A DNA stretch of 64,000 nucleotides from contig NC_079895.1 in assembly GCF_024868665.1 (NCBI RefSeq), positions 25,506,554 through 25,570,553 of the forward strand, written 5' to 3'. Below, one piece after another: positions 11,892-23,981 of this stretch. A program made the translations under genes and the position numbers. The stretch is from Triplophysa rosa (Eukaryota; Chordata; Actinopteri; Cypriniformes; Nemacheilidae). A model generated the notes under the pieces. It was not told where the DNA came from. It made no database searches and saw nothing but the letters and a program-made list of their open reading frames with translations. Each line of letters opens with the position of its first letter. Positions within the stretch are counted from its first letter, which is position 1.

Positions 11892-14800
11892 CTGTCAGAG
11901 AAGATGGTGGGGAAAACATTTGGTGAGTGTTTACTCAATGAGACAATTAAAGCATTGCACATCTGCACTGTAAATCTGAATTACTAACGGTCGAAATGCT
12001 CAATAGCTAACATTATAAATGAGTCCAGTCCTAGCAAGGATTTTTCGAGTGTTCATTAGCAATTGTTTTTGTCATAGTGTCATCTACAGCAACCGGCCGG
12101 TTGACCTTTTGGAAGCTTTCTCCTTTTGCTACGTCCGACATCAGCCAAAGCACTCCCTGCATTTCTGTCAATAGGTCCTCTAAAAAATGAAACACTGAAC
12201 ATTTAAGCTATTCCCTGTCCCGGAAACCGCACTTGAGAGCAAACTGCAAAAAGCAACTTTTCTGAAGCCGACTGATTTTAAGTCAATTATTTATGACGGT
12301 GCTTTTTCCATTTGACATGTATACAGTAGGCAAATCTCCAAAACAATCCAAATAAGTGGTGACTGTGTTACTATAAAATTGCTGGCAAAAAAATAGTACA
12401 AATAAATCCCGGCTGTCCTAAAATTGTATTCAGACTGAGCAATTGCAAATTGAAACAGACTTTGAAGATCATTAACTTGTTAAAATCATTCAAAACACAT
12501 GTAATTTCACAATATGTTATTTATTCTGGAAGGTGGAGGGTAGGGGGTGCTGTGGGGGGCTTCCAAAATACATTTTCCCTTGGGCCTCCAAGTGTTTAGA
12601 ACCGGCCCTGTAAAAGATTAATATTTCGAAATCACAGTTAAACTAAAAACAAACATGTATGATAGCATATAAAACAGAAATATTAATAACTGAGGTGTAT
12701 AAGAGGTGTTTTGTAGATATGTTAACTCCATCGGCAAAGAAGCAAACACGTGACAACGTTATTAGTCTTTTTTATTTTTAGGGGCATTTTGGATTTTATA
12801 CGACTATATAGGGTCAAGGAAGGCGAATCAGATCGGCAAAGGACCTCAAGTTAAGATTCAAACTTAACTATTTACTACATACAATCATTCTGTTATGTAA
12901 AGAACATTCTGTGAAAATACAATATAATCGTGGTATCTATGTTATTGACTGTTTAAGGCCATGTCAGAGAATAAAATCAAAATATCATAAAATCTAATTA
13001 AATCAAAATTTGATGCTCGTTATCTCAAAATTGGATTGTGATTTATGATTTTAGCGTGTTTTTTACAGACTGGGTCACAAATAAGAATAAATGCTACACT
13101 GTAAAAAAGCGTAATTTTAGAGAATTTTTTCTGTTTTTACAGATTTACCAGGTGTCATGTAAAAAACGGTTATTTTGTAGTTTATTTCTGATGCCAGTTT
13201 TTTACAGGAGTATCGTTCATTGATATTTTACGTTAACTAATGCATTAACTGATAAATACAACCTGATTGTAAAGTGTTACCAATGACTTTTTCCTAAGCA
13301 TGTTCCACTGTTGCACATTTATGTGTTAAATCCCGTTTAAGCTGCGTTATATCCAATTTCAGGAAAAAAATGGACAATGTCTGTGCCCAAAAACATCTGC
13401 CCTCTATCGAAGCTTATAGAGTCTATATGATTCTCACAAGATCAGAAGTAAAAGCCCCTGTTATCAGCGATGCCCAGGCTGTCTTCAGTCAGCTCACTTG
13501 TCTCCTTATTTTCATAAATTGCAAAATTTCTAAAGGAACAAACCTTAACTCATCACAAATGAGCTTTCGTGGCAGTTTCTGATCAATATTTCAAAGGAGA
13601 AATGCAGAAATGTGCTGTGGGGCTATGCATTTGTTAAAGAGAAAACCTAGTATTTTATACGTTTTTATTATGTTTGTGTGATGTTAGCTCTTCTGAGATG
13701 TGATCTGTGCTCATCGAAAGCCAACACGAGACCGCTAAAAGTTACTAAAAAGTTAATGTCGGCCTTCACCTGTAACCACAAATTCTTTAAAATATCTTCT
13801 TTCCTATTCAACAGAACAAAAATCAACATACAATAATTGTTTCTACTGTGGTAGTCACAGAAATTGCGAACATTTTAGTTGTACACACAATCACCACAAA
13901 ATGAAACTAATAATTAACACATCCTATTTGGGAGTGAACCAGATGCAATTATACCTGTACAGGGTGTGAATGTACGTGTGTTTCTATAGTATAATATATA
14001 ATAGCTTTTCCAGACCATAAAAGAATCACAGGCAGATTGTACAGTAACTGCCTGACCACTCACACATGGGCTCATTACAACATTAATGTCTGTAATACCC
14101 CACGAGCCCATCCTGAACTCTACACAGAAGAAATCATTTAAACAACATGAGAACATCAGCTGCACTGCTGAGCCAATTATTTCCATCTCTCTCTCTCCTT
14201 CCCTCTTTTTCTCTCTGTGTGTATGACATGTCCTTGGATTTTGCTCACCAAATATTGGAGGGTTCACATACTGCAGGTTTGTGTGCCATTGCACACTCTT
14301 CAGCCCAGCCATGGCAACTCCCTAAAGACATCATTAAAATGTTTTTTCCCCTGAGAGTAAAAAACATACAAGCGCAACATACTCCTATGCTCAGTTTTCT
14401 GAATCCACGTCATGACATGTTTGCTCTTCAAAACAACAAAACAAAAATGTGACCCGCTCTTATAAAATATTAACGCTCATGAGGCTCTTATGATTCAAAT
14501 ACTGAGCTGTTGTTTGTATAAAATAACATTCACTTATTTTGCTGTCTGCGTACGTGTACTTTCCATTCTGATAACTGGTCAGAAACAAACCTTCGGTGCC
14601 GTACCCAAACCACTTCAGACCAGTTCTCAAGGTACCGACTAATATAAGCTTATGTTTGTCTTTTGTCTCCCTTCCTTAACCCCATTGAGGAGGGGTTTTT
14701 TTTCGGTATGGCGGTAGAAGGTTTAGGTCACTGTCAGAAAAAAGTTTTTGTCACTGGGGTGGTACCCTAATGTTCAATTTTGTACCTTTACCCGTTTAAA

Positions 14801-17800
14801 GAACATGATATAATGCTGTACCATTTTGGGTACATTATTGTACCCGAAGGACCTACTGGGCACCTGCAAGGGTACAGTTAAATGTGTTTTACCCTTAAAA
14901 TTTAACTGGTACACAATAGGTCCTTAAGGTACACAGACGTTCCTTAGGTTACAATAATGTACCCACAAAAGCTTTTTTATGTGCTGTATACCCGTTAATG
15001 AACAAAAAAAGAACCTTTAAAAGAACTTTATTTTCTTTTTGTGGGTATTTCTTATTTATTGTCATTTTGTATAAAAGCAAATGCAAAATGCATTTCTGAA
15101 TCTGAGGGCCAGGGCCGGACTTAGGAGGGTGGGGGCCCCTGGGCTTGAGTTGTTTTCGGGGCCCCGTACTATTTAAAATCATGTGTTTGTTAGCATTAGT
15201 AAATGTTTTTTCTCTCCAATGACTAACAATAACACGTGTTCATTGGTTTACACGTTTATAATGCTTGTTTTGACAGTGGGAGCCACAAGTGGTGCGTTTA
15301 TAGCGTGTAGGAAGTTTCAAACATACTTAAATGTAAAATCCAATCAACATTAATAATCAACATTATTAGTCCCCTTGATATTGTATAGTTTTTGACATAA
15401 TCATACAGCCCTACCATTATGTATTTTAAAATTAAATTTATTGATCCATAATAAGAAAACTACTAAAAAGGAACAAATGTGTGTGTTCTCCCTGTATTTC
15501 TCGAGGATGTTGAGAGATTATACGTCTTGGATCTAAAATTTGAGAACACCTGCATTAACATGAAACCAACAATGAGCAATACAGTTGTCAGCATTTATTA
15601 ATCTTGTTTATTGTTAGTTAATGCCAAATACAATTGTTCATGTTAGTTCAGGTGCATGTTTTTAAAAATATTAGTAAATACTGAAAATAAAGATTAACAA
15701 ATGCAGACATGTAATCTAATGCTTAACTAATGTTAACAAATGCAACGGTGTAAAGTGTTAAAAATATATTAGTATTCTATTGCAATTCCATCAGTAAAGC
15801 ATATGACAGATCTATGAGTTTGAAATGCACATTAAAATTGTATTCATATAATGAGATGAAACGTCTTATTATGGCTTAAATAGTTTCATAATAATGAGAT
15901 GGGTCCATAGTTTTGTAAAGTCTAGTTAACTGAGGTTGTGCAGGGCAAATAGGGCACCCCTCTGTTATAAATCGTTTTAATTACTTTATGACTAACATAA
16001 CATCATTTTAATGTCAAATTCTTAAATGTAAATCTAAGAGACAGTTTAATGCAGCTCACAGGCCATGAATCCATGAATGGTATATCTGCAAGGTATCATC
16101 TTAATTTAGCATTTACATTTTGCCAGAGATCTCAACGTCAGAAATGAAATAACTATCTAAACGCAGTTTGTCCCTTCACGCGTCCCGTAGTTCGGTTGTT
16201 TTAACTTTGTTTATTAGTTAGCAGAATGTTTTCATTTTTTATTTACATGGATGGATTTAACAGTGTTTGCGTATTATTTACAAGAACCGCTTATGGCCAC
16301 AGAACGGGAAATATTAGAAATAAACTCTATATTACCTGTTTTTATTCAGAGATGTCTGCAGAACACAACACTTTTCATAACACGTTTTTTGTAAAAGCAA
16401 AGAAAGTGTAACAACAACAACAGCTAGTAGACTCTACTGCATCTACCTGTCGATGAAACAATCTGTCGTCTTCAGTGAGCGGACACAGACTGTGAGGCGC
16501 GAGCGTCAAATGGAAAACGCGGAGTGGAATCATATAGCGGTGTAATAAGAGAAAGTTTTTCGCGGGGATGTGAATCCTCTCTACTCTACTTCGGCTACCG
16601 TTCAACTTCGCCTACCAAAGGCGGGCGCCAGCCACGTCGGTCCGCGAGTTTCAAAGGAGAAATAACTGAAATAAAACCGGAGGGTGGCGGCCTGGCGGGA
16701 GATGGTGACAGGTATGCTCTGGATTCTCTGCCTAAAGATCAAGGTGTGGTGCCATGGGTGTAAAGAATCATTATTTCCTAAATGCTGTTCTTTCGCGTTC
16801 TTGTCTCTCAGTTTTTGGTTTTCTTTAAGCGCGGCACTGCGATTGCGCTTGTCAGCCATTAGAACAAGCGTCTTAACGAGCAGACAGGTTTCAACTGCAG
16901 TAAACGTAACGGATAGAATCCACATATGACCAATCAGGAAACGCCAACATGACTGACGGAACGATTAGCCAATTAAACGACATCGTTCCTTACATAAGGC
17001 AGTGCTATTGAACATTGGTAGGCCAATGCACAAAGTTTAAATGAAAAATAAAATGACTGGCATATAACTAAACAAATCAAATTAACGACAGCAGGCGGGC
17101 CCCCTGAAGGGCGGGGCCCCTGGGCTGGAGCCCAGTCAAGGCCAATGGTAAGTCCGGCCTTGCTGAGGGCTGTTTTTGTATTGATTATAAAGAGAATAAA
17201 AACAAACATGAACTAAAAGTATAATTCAAAATTTGCATATTTCATCAAGTTAGACTGGAAAATTGATTCTGCAAACTGTATAATTTCTGCAAATGCTCAC
17301 TGACACCTAATAAATAACAAAAAGGGTTGCTCTTCACCTCTTGACTTCTACATAGTTGTTCTAGTTTGTGTGGCTTTATTTTAGTGCCTCAAGACTGCTG
17401 GAGAGATTCTGCATCCACAGACAAAATATCTTAAATCAGCATGACAGGCACACACAAATCTTAACTTTGAAGATTTTGTTGATGTGTCAGTAGTGTTCAG
17501 GAACATTTCGCTGAACTGAGAGCTCTCAAAATAAACTTTACTTGGCCTAAATAAAAGTGATCAAGAAGTGATAAGTGATGCCATTTTGCACAACACACAC
17601 ACACACACACGCACACACACACACACACACACTCAAAGGCATTATACTGATTTCAATGGCAGGTAACCAGAATTTGACTTTTTAAATGTTTCATATTGAT
17701 TAGATGAGGAAAATGCTGATATTACCAATGACAAAACACTCATTCTTTAATTCATTTAAAATATATATATATATATATATTTCTAATGAACAAAACTGAT

Positions 17801-20184
17801 ATGTTGACACAAATATATATTTTATCTACTAAAGTAATGTCAGACATTTAGGCATACATTGAGATATATGCTTGAAGATTTTAGTTCATTAGAAACATTT
17901 CAGTCAAGCATTTCCAAACTTAAATGGACAATATATTTAAATTGTCATAACATGTTAGAAAACACTATAAAAATAATTATTTTAAAATAAATCCTGTTTA
18001 CATAGATTGCAAATCCACAGTCCATCCAAACACAGTAAAGATGGTACTTGGTTGAGATGTTTGGCTTGCTCACCAGGAGACTGCATTTATTTATTTATTT
18101 ATTTATTTATGCATTTATTTATTAGATATTATTTATTATAATGATCTTGCTTGGTCTATAAACACCATGCACTGTGCTGTGTTTTACCTTTCTGTGTTTT
18201 TCTTATTTTCTCCTGTAAAGCTGCTTTGGAACAATGCACATTGTGAAAAGCGCTATATAAATACAATTGAATTGAATTGAATTGAATTGAATTGAATTGA
18301 ATTGAATTGAATTGAATTGAATGTTACGATTCGCTGAGAACCAGTTGAAAATCGATTATAGTATACCACAATTCAAGTCAATCGAGATGTTAAATAAATA
18401 GCAATACATGTTTTGAACAGCAGGGGACGCTGTGTTTACTGCAAACTTGGTAAACGTGGATATGCTGATGTTTCTTAAAATGTGTAAAAAATCCAAGTTA
18501 GGAAAAGCACAGACAAAGTCATAGTTTGTTTATATTAAAGAGACATCTTTTCTCTACTTGTACCAGCATGTTGTTAATCTGCTAAAGGGAGAACTGGTCC
18601 TCTCGGTTGAGCCTGGTATCTCCCAAGGTGTTTTACTCCACTTCTACAAGTCTCTTGAACGCGCGCCATACACTGACAAGACAGAGGAGAATATATCGAT
18701 TAAAGTTGGTATTTTGGCTTGTTTTTCGCACATAAAGCATTCTCGTCACTTCAAAAAAATTCAAGAGAAATTTCAGGAGGCCTGGAAAGCTCTCGGATGT
18801 CACCTAAATATCTTTATTTGTGCTCCAAAGACGCCGGAAGTTCTCTAAACATGTTTAACGTCATGTGGGTGAGTAAAAAATCACACAAAGTTGATTTTTG
18901 GGTGAACTTCCACTTTAAGTAAGTGCTTTCCTCATGTGTTTGGTCTGCAGTTTTCCTCACATCTACTCATCCAAACTCAGACTGCATAAAGTGCCGATGT
19001 AGAACTCTTGACACCTCATCCACGAGCAGTCAGCACAGGCACAAGCTGTGACCTCTTTCGCTCCTCTGTGTAACCTCTGTCCTCTCACTCTGCTCAGTAC
19101 TGTCTGTCTTTAAAAAGGTGCTTTGCACACACTTTTTATGCTTTTAAAACAACGTGTTCAAAGGCAGCAGACATACACAAATGGAAGGAGGGCTTTAAAG
19201 TAGGTTGCCATAGAAACAGTATTACAGCCACCAGAACAATGGAGAGCCTTGGGATTTAGCACTGCTTACCGGTTATTAAAGTTATGTTATATTTGTGTTC
19301 AGTTTGGTGACACTGGTTCACGGAAATAACAGCCAACCACAAGAAGCACAAATAAAGTGGAAAAAAAGGCTGTAATATCAGATTTGCAAGATTTACTGTA
19401 CGGAAATAGCAAAATATTTAACTCACACACATCAGATGACATAAAGCAAAGTCATGTACCACAAGAGAAGAAGGGGAAGATTTCTTTTCTGTGCTGTTTC
19501 AAGCTGCGGAATAACTGTGAGGATAAAAAGGATTTACTATCAATTACTCACCCTGAGTATGTACATTTTTCACGCAATTGGGCATTATTGAGCTTCAAAT
19601 AAAAGACAGATAAGCACCACAAAAAACTATGATTAAACTAAACAAATCTAACTGTATTACATATATTCAAGCTTGCAAGATACGTTCAAAAATTTACATC
19701 ATAATTGTATACATCTGCTTGAATTCTTCTGGGTGAGTTCATGAGAAAATTGTGTCTGATTCATGGTTCATCGTTTTTTGATATATTCAGTTTATTTCAA
19801 TTTGCGAATCCCGTTGAGAAAACTGTATGATTCCTTTGCGAATAGAATTGGTTATGTTTGGGGTCAAATTGACCCCAAAGCTACTTTTACATTTTTTTTT
19901 AATATGCTAAATATATATTTAAAACTTGATTCTTTCTGACTTTTTCTAATTTCATTAAAATAATTCATAGACATGTTCATCTTATGTTACAGAGTTTTCA
20001 GAATGTCTGTACACATTTTAACCTAATCGTTGATGTTTGGGGTCATTTTGACCCCAAGTTCTTTTTATGCTTAACTTTCTATGTTAAATATTTTTTTGTT
20101 CTATTTTACCTTTTCCTGATGAATCTCTCTTGCCAACATAAGTAAAATATTAGTTTTAGTTTGTACTTATCGTATCAAACATCA

Positions 20185-20231
<47 letters not shown>

Positions 20232-23200
20232 TACACAACAGATTCCCAGTAGCAAAAAAAGTACTAACTATTGTGAAATTGTATTTAGTGTTCAGTTTAC
20301 ATTTACAATTTTGCATTTTGGTGGATCTTTTTATTCAAAATGACTGGCAGTGAACAGGGTATACTGCAGTGTATGGGACCCATGACCTATGCTCTATCAA
20401 CTGAGTAACAGGAAAGCTTTTGAAGCTGTTGAATGTTGTTTTTGTGTGTGTGTATATCTATACATATGTATAGCCTATATACAGAAGTGTTTCTGTAGCT
20501 CAGTTGGTAAAGCATTAGCAGTGCAAAGGTCATTGGTTCAAAAGCCAGGGAACAAGTACTGTGTATGAAAAAATGTAAACTGTAGATACAGTAAAAAAAA
20601 TAATTAATAGCTCGAATGCATTTACCCTTTGAAAAAAACTTGCAACAAATGTAATAAATGTTAATATTATCCTAAATATTCTATAAATTCATGTGGTGCA
20701 AAATGCTGTTTTTCTAGGTAAACGCAACAAGTTAAATGTAGAAAAAAAATTATATAAATATTAAGAAATTATGAAAAAGCTGTGTTTTTTCTTAATACTT
20801 CTTGTAAAATATTAGGTAGGTTAATTGTGAGTAAATAAACAAAACATAAAACTTTCTTTTTAAGCAATTGTGTATATATTGAAGTGTTTGGGGTCAAAAT
20901 GACCCCACACATTAAAAGTGTTGCTAAAAATTGAACATAATAGGAGGGTTAAGTTCAGCCAAATATAATAGATATTACAGCACCAAGATGTACCACTGAC
21001 ATAAAGATGAAACACTTTTAAGTGTAATTCTGCATTTCCTCAGCTATGATACACACTGACATCAGATTACAGCTACGCTGCGTTGCCAATCAATAAAACA
21101 CAATCAATCATGTGCACTTCAAGACCAATGAGATTCCGGTGCCGTTTATATGTAGAAACACCTGCAAACAAGTTCTGGTGGTCTTCTAAAGGAAACTTTT
21201 GCCGTGCAGTTTATGTGTTAACCAATACACGCTTTACAAAGAAGAAGGGAGAACTTACCGGTTGTTTCGACTATACCCTCCAATATCACAACTATTTCAA
21301 ACTGCTCGGTCTGCATAGATCTCTGCGAGAGCTCATAGAAAGGGCTCTTGGTGTCGATCACATGACAGATGGTGAGTGGTGACACCAGAAAGAGTTGATC
21401 TGCTCCGGTGCTGAAGCCCACGTCCAGCTCCAGCTGATCCAACGGGAGGAACTCACCCTCGGGCGTCTGTCGGGACTGCAGGAGTGAGAAGATGACATGT
21501 GCTTTACACACTGTATTGTAAATAATGCAGGAGGATGGACACTCGATCAGTAAAAAATCAAATTCAAGTTTACAAAGTCTATAAATAATCAATGCTGGTT
21601 TTACAGGAATTTAGGTCTAGCTCCTCATTCCTTCCGAATTAACCCTTAAAAATAATGATACATTTTTATAATATTTTTTATTTCATAGGGATTCAAATGT
21701 TCAGGCCTATGTGGCAGAGAAATCCTGAATTAGAATGGGTCATCAGTTCTTGTAATCTAGTTAACTTCTATATTGATAAACATAGAAGAAAACATCTTTG
21801 AAACATCAATTTAAGATGATTACTGAAACGAACAACAGAGGGCAGAATAACACCTCACAGTGTCTATGTTACACGCAATAATATAATTATTTAGGTTTGT
21901 ACTAATACTGACAAAGTGTTGTCTTTCAAAGCAGCTCCGCAAAATAATTGCATGTCAAGTATGTGTTATGATGAAATATATGAATGATTTATAAACTTAA
22001 AAAAAAAACTGTCAAATAGACCAATTTTAAAGCTTAATACAATGTACAATGCCGGCCAAAGGCTTATTCTTTCTCAATTCCCATCTGCGGTGGGCTCTTA
22101 TTGTTGGCTTTTCGTCATTATTCAGGCAAATTCACCCATTTTAAAACCATTTTTATGTGGTTTTGTAATGAAAGAAACACGCTTTCATTATATTTTATTG
22201 TATACTCGTGTTTAATTATATCTTTTCTACAAAATAAATAATATTTAGGCATACTTTCAAATTGAAAGGTTGTTATAATCATGAGAAACATTTCTGTCAA
22301 GGGACCCTATACTTTTGAACAAAAAAAGAACTACAAAAGCAATTACATATTAGTTACACTTATATACACTGTACACTCTTAAAAAAGTTGCTTCAAAACG
22401 TTTCATAAAGAACCTTTACCATCTGAAGAACCTTTCTGTTTCACAAAAGGTTCTTTAGATTATAAAAAAGTAAGAAAGAGATGGTTCTGTAAAGAACCTT
22501 TGACTGAATGGTTCTTTGTGGAACCAAAAATGCTTCTTATATGGCATCGCTGTGAAGAACCTTTTAAGCACCTTTATTTTTAAGAGTGCCAAATGTGACC
22601 AAAGCGAGCTGCGAGGCACTTACCTTGAGTAATTTACAGCGGATCTGAGCTGAAACCATGTGGCTGTTGCGCAGATTTCCAACCCTGAACATGAGTGTGA
22701 GTTTGCCGTCCCTCGTGGAGATGGCTGCATTTTCACTGAACATTAACGTCTCTGCTCTCTTCTTGGGCTGCGACATCTTAATAAACATACAGCCTATTAA
22801 AAAGGCATCCACTATGGAGCCCAGGATGGACTGAAATAGGAAGAGAATGATCCCCTCTGGACATTTCTCAGTGATGTATCTGTGGCCATATCCTATGGTG
22901 GCCTCTGTCTCTATAAAGAAGAGAAACGCTGATGGAAAGTTATATACGTTGGCCACACACGGTGTGTATTTCTCATCATGGGTTCGATTTAAGTCCCCTC
23001 TGATGTATGCGATGACCCACCACAATGAGGCCATGAATAACCAAGCCACTGTGTATGTGAGAACGAATATGAAAAGGTTCCAACGCCATTTGAGGTCTAC
23101 TAAAGTTGTGAACAAGTCTGAGAGATATCTGCTTGTCTCTCCACCCAGGTTTCCATGCTGGACATTACAGCGGCCGTTCTTGTCAACGAAACGCTGCCGT

Positions 23201-23289
23201 TTCTTCCGTCTATCCTTCTGATGGCTGGACGTCGTGGTAGTCACCACCTGATAGTCACCTCCTCCAAATTTCTTCCGAAGGGCAGACAT
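11299..23289 (-). CDS. kcnj3: GIRK1 / Kir3.1 G-protein-gated inward rectifier potassium channel subunit, spliced, 3 coding exons
   Basis: Join 23289-22624, 21475-21259, 11891-11299 on the minus strand: 1476 bp, 491 residues plus stop, against 501 in human GIRK1 (memory). Order: cytoplasmic N-terminus with the [14 protein letters not shown] block (about 34-47), TM1 about 69-93, pore helix and TIGYG filter at 131-135, TM2 about 146-172, PIP2-contact [12 protein letters not shown] (175-186), then the C-terminal immunoglobulin-like domain and a long GIRK1-specific tail. Phe125 matches human F137 and Asp161 matches human D173, both diagnostic of GIRK1 rather than GIRK2-4. GIRK1 conducts potassium in heterotetramers with GIRK2 or GIRK4 when Gbetagamma is released. 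Introns are 1148 and 9367 bp. Odd points: His136 directly after the filter, and an altered extracellular glycosylation site. A teleost may have a kcnj3a and a kcnj3b; which one this is cannot be told here. Confidence 0.97.
11892..15101 (-). other. kcnj3: kcnj3 intron 2, 3' part
   Basis: No exon signal. It contains a stray DNA-element end (CCGGCCCTG at about 12602), a one-ended relative of the CACTGTAAAA element (13095-13170), and a GGTACC-rich repeat (about 14755-14955). Confidence 0.6.
15110..17162. mobile_element. hAT-type DNA transposon, non-autonomous, 2053 bp, perfect 8-bp target duplication
   Basis: Target duplication CTGAGGGC at 15102-15109 and 17163-17170. Ends: CAGGGCCGGACTTA and TAAGTCCGGCCTTG. 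Subterminal GGGGGCCCCTGGGC and GCCCCTGGGC blocks near each end. A CpG-rich part (16160-16930) resembles a transposon promoter. A short minus-strand frame from 16859 begins [20 protein letters not shown], a basic start reminiscent of hAT/ZMYM-type proteins, but no catalytic domain follows. It is inserted in kcnj3 intron 2. Confidence 0.85.
17593..17633. repeat. (CA)n microsatellite
   Basis: CA repeats with one GC interruption. Confidence 0.95.
18085..18122. repeat. (TTTA)n microsatellite
   Basis: TTTA tetranucleotide repeats with a GCA interruption. Confidence 0.9.
18150..18322. repeat. dispersed repeat end with (GAATT)n tail
   Basis: TGTAAAGCTGCTTTGGAACA and AAAGCGCTATATAAATAC blocks common in fish repeats run into about eleven GAATT units (18265-18322). 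A reverse-complement relative starts at 28508 (CTTTATTAATATAGTGCTTTT). Confidence 0.8.
20185..20229. repeat. (CA)n microsatellite, about 45 bp
   Basis: Uninterrupted CA repeats. Confidence 0.97.
20492..20565 (+). repeat. tRNA-derived SINE-like fragment
   Basis: TGTAGCTCAGTTGGTAAAGC resembles a tRNA A box and GGTTCAAAAGCC a B box, but the fragment does not fold as a full tRNA and the B box has an extra base. A degenerate repeat, not a tRNA gene. Confidence 0.7.
21259..21475 (-). CDS. kcnj3: kcnj3 coding exon 2 (residues 223-294, cytoplasmic beta-sheet domain)
   Basis: 217 bp. The acceptor CTGCAG precedes TCCCGACAG (SRQTPEGEF); the exon ends in ETTG with donor GTAAGT and leaves one base of a glycine codon. 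It codes the block containing [11 protein letters not shown] and [16 protein letters not shown], a part of the Kir cytoplasmic domain involved in Gbetagamma coupling and the G-loop. The match to mammalian GIRK1 is near complete from memory. Confidence 0.96.
22374..22588. mobile_element. palindromic MITE of the CACTCTTAAAAA / AGAACCTT family, 215 bp
   Basis: Ends CACTCTTAAAAA and TTTTTAAGAGTG, with many AAGAACCTTT / AAAGGTTCTTT motifs inside. It ends 35 bp from the kcnj3 exon 1 donor. A longer copy is at 32530-32795 and a degenerate one at about 26896-27060. Confidence 0.85.
22624..23289 (-). CDS. kcnj3: kcnj3 coding exon 1 (residues 1-222: N-terminus, TM1, pore, TM2, start of cytoplasmic domain)
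   Basis: The start at 23289-23287 is chosen because [15 protein letters not shown] matches the conserved GIRK1 N-terminus; the frame stays open upstream to 23406 but that part has no family resemblance. Only six bases separate a good 3' splice site (pyrimidine-rich tract then TGTGCAG, ending about 23296) from the ATG, so a 5' UTR intron is likely. The exon ends in phase 0 after CTCAAG at 22624 with donor GTAAGT. The extracellular loop carries an N-R-T sequon at 101-103; the pore reads TIGYGHR. Confidence 0.96.
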
Positions 23290-23940
23290 TTTAGCCTGCA
23301 CAGACAGCAGGAAAAACAAATCGATTTTGGATATTTTAGGAGTGCATTGACCATTGATTGCCTTTGGTCGGTTTCTTCTGATCTCTGGTAAAAACGTAGT
23401 TAACACTGTATTAAATTAGGTTAGCTTTATAAGTACATCTTAGCTAATTATCAAATATCAGCAAATACCACCAATTTTTGTGATAGTTGCTAATAATCAA
23501 GTTAACAAAGGCAAAATGAAAGTATAGAATAAAACAAGTCTTTGTTTTTAGATTAAAGTACTTTAAAATCTTTCTTAAATGCCAGTTGTGTAATGCATTT
23601 TTATGAAGTGAAAAAATGAATAATTGATTAGGCTATATAAATAAAAATATTAGTCTTAAATCATTGTCATTAAGTGTCAAGTTTGAAGGCCATTTACATT
23701 GTGTTAACATGCCCTGGGCAATAATAGTGGGACTGTTCAAAAGACTTTATTGACTTTGAAAAACAAACATTCACAGGACTAAAAATGTGTGTGAACTAGC
23801 CCCAATCTCTGTTAATTCCAAGAAACAAAAGCAAACTATTTGGAACATTTTCTTACACTACATTCTCTACCTGCCAGCAATCATCGCATCAGTTGCACTG
23901 TCCTTTGTTTTTAAATAAGTATTATTGTACGTGTTACCTT
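23290..23940 (-). other. candidate kcnj3 5' UTR intron
   Basis: A strong minus-strand acceptor (TTTTTCCTGCTGTCTGTGCAG) ends six bases before the kcnj3 ATG. A plausible donor (CATCAAG then GTAACA) sits at about 23936-23934. Between them the sequence is AT-rich with no coding signal. The pairing is inferred. Confidence 0.4.
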
Positions 23941-23981
23941 GATGGGACTGAAAGTAGAGATGCAGGAAAAACTCTCCACAT

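Larger units (their letters stand above)
19858..20905. repeat. three GGGGTCA-n-TGACCCC palindromic motifs
   Basis: GGGGTCAAATTGACCCC near 19860, GGGGTCATTTTGACCCC near 20039 and GGGGTCAAAATGACCCC near 20889, in AT-rich sequence. Probably pieces of one cyprinid repeat family. Confidence 0.7.
17171..21258 (-). other. kcnj3: kcnj3 intron 2, 5' part, repeat-rich
   Basis: It holds CA, AT, TTTA and GAATT tracts, three GGGGTCA...TGACCCC motifs and a tRNA-like repeat. No exon signal. Confidence 0.6.

Noticed and set aside
16524..16763. 79-codon plus-strand frame in a CpG-rich block
   Set aside because: It lies inside the hAT element and overlaps the minus-strand frame; no domain seen.
20492..20565. 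Possible tRNA gene
   Set aside because: A and B boxes are degenerate, arms do not pair well and no anticodon stem is convincing; a SINE-like fragment fits better.
22847..23391. Plus-strand frames opposite kcnj3 exon 1
   Set aside because: Shadows of the conserved minus-strand exon.
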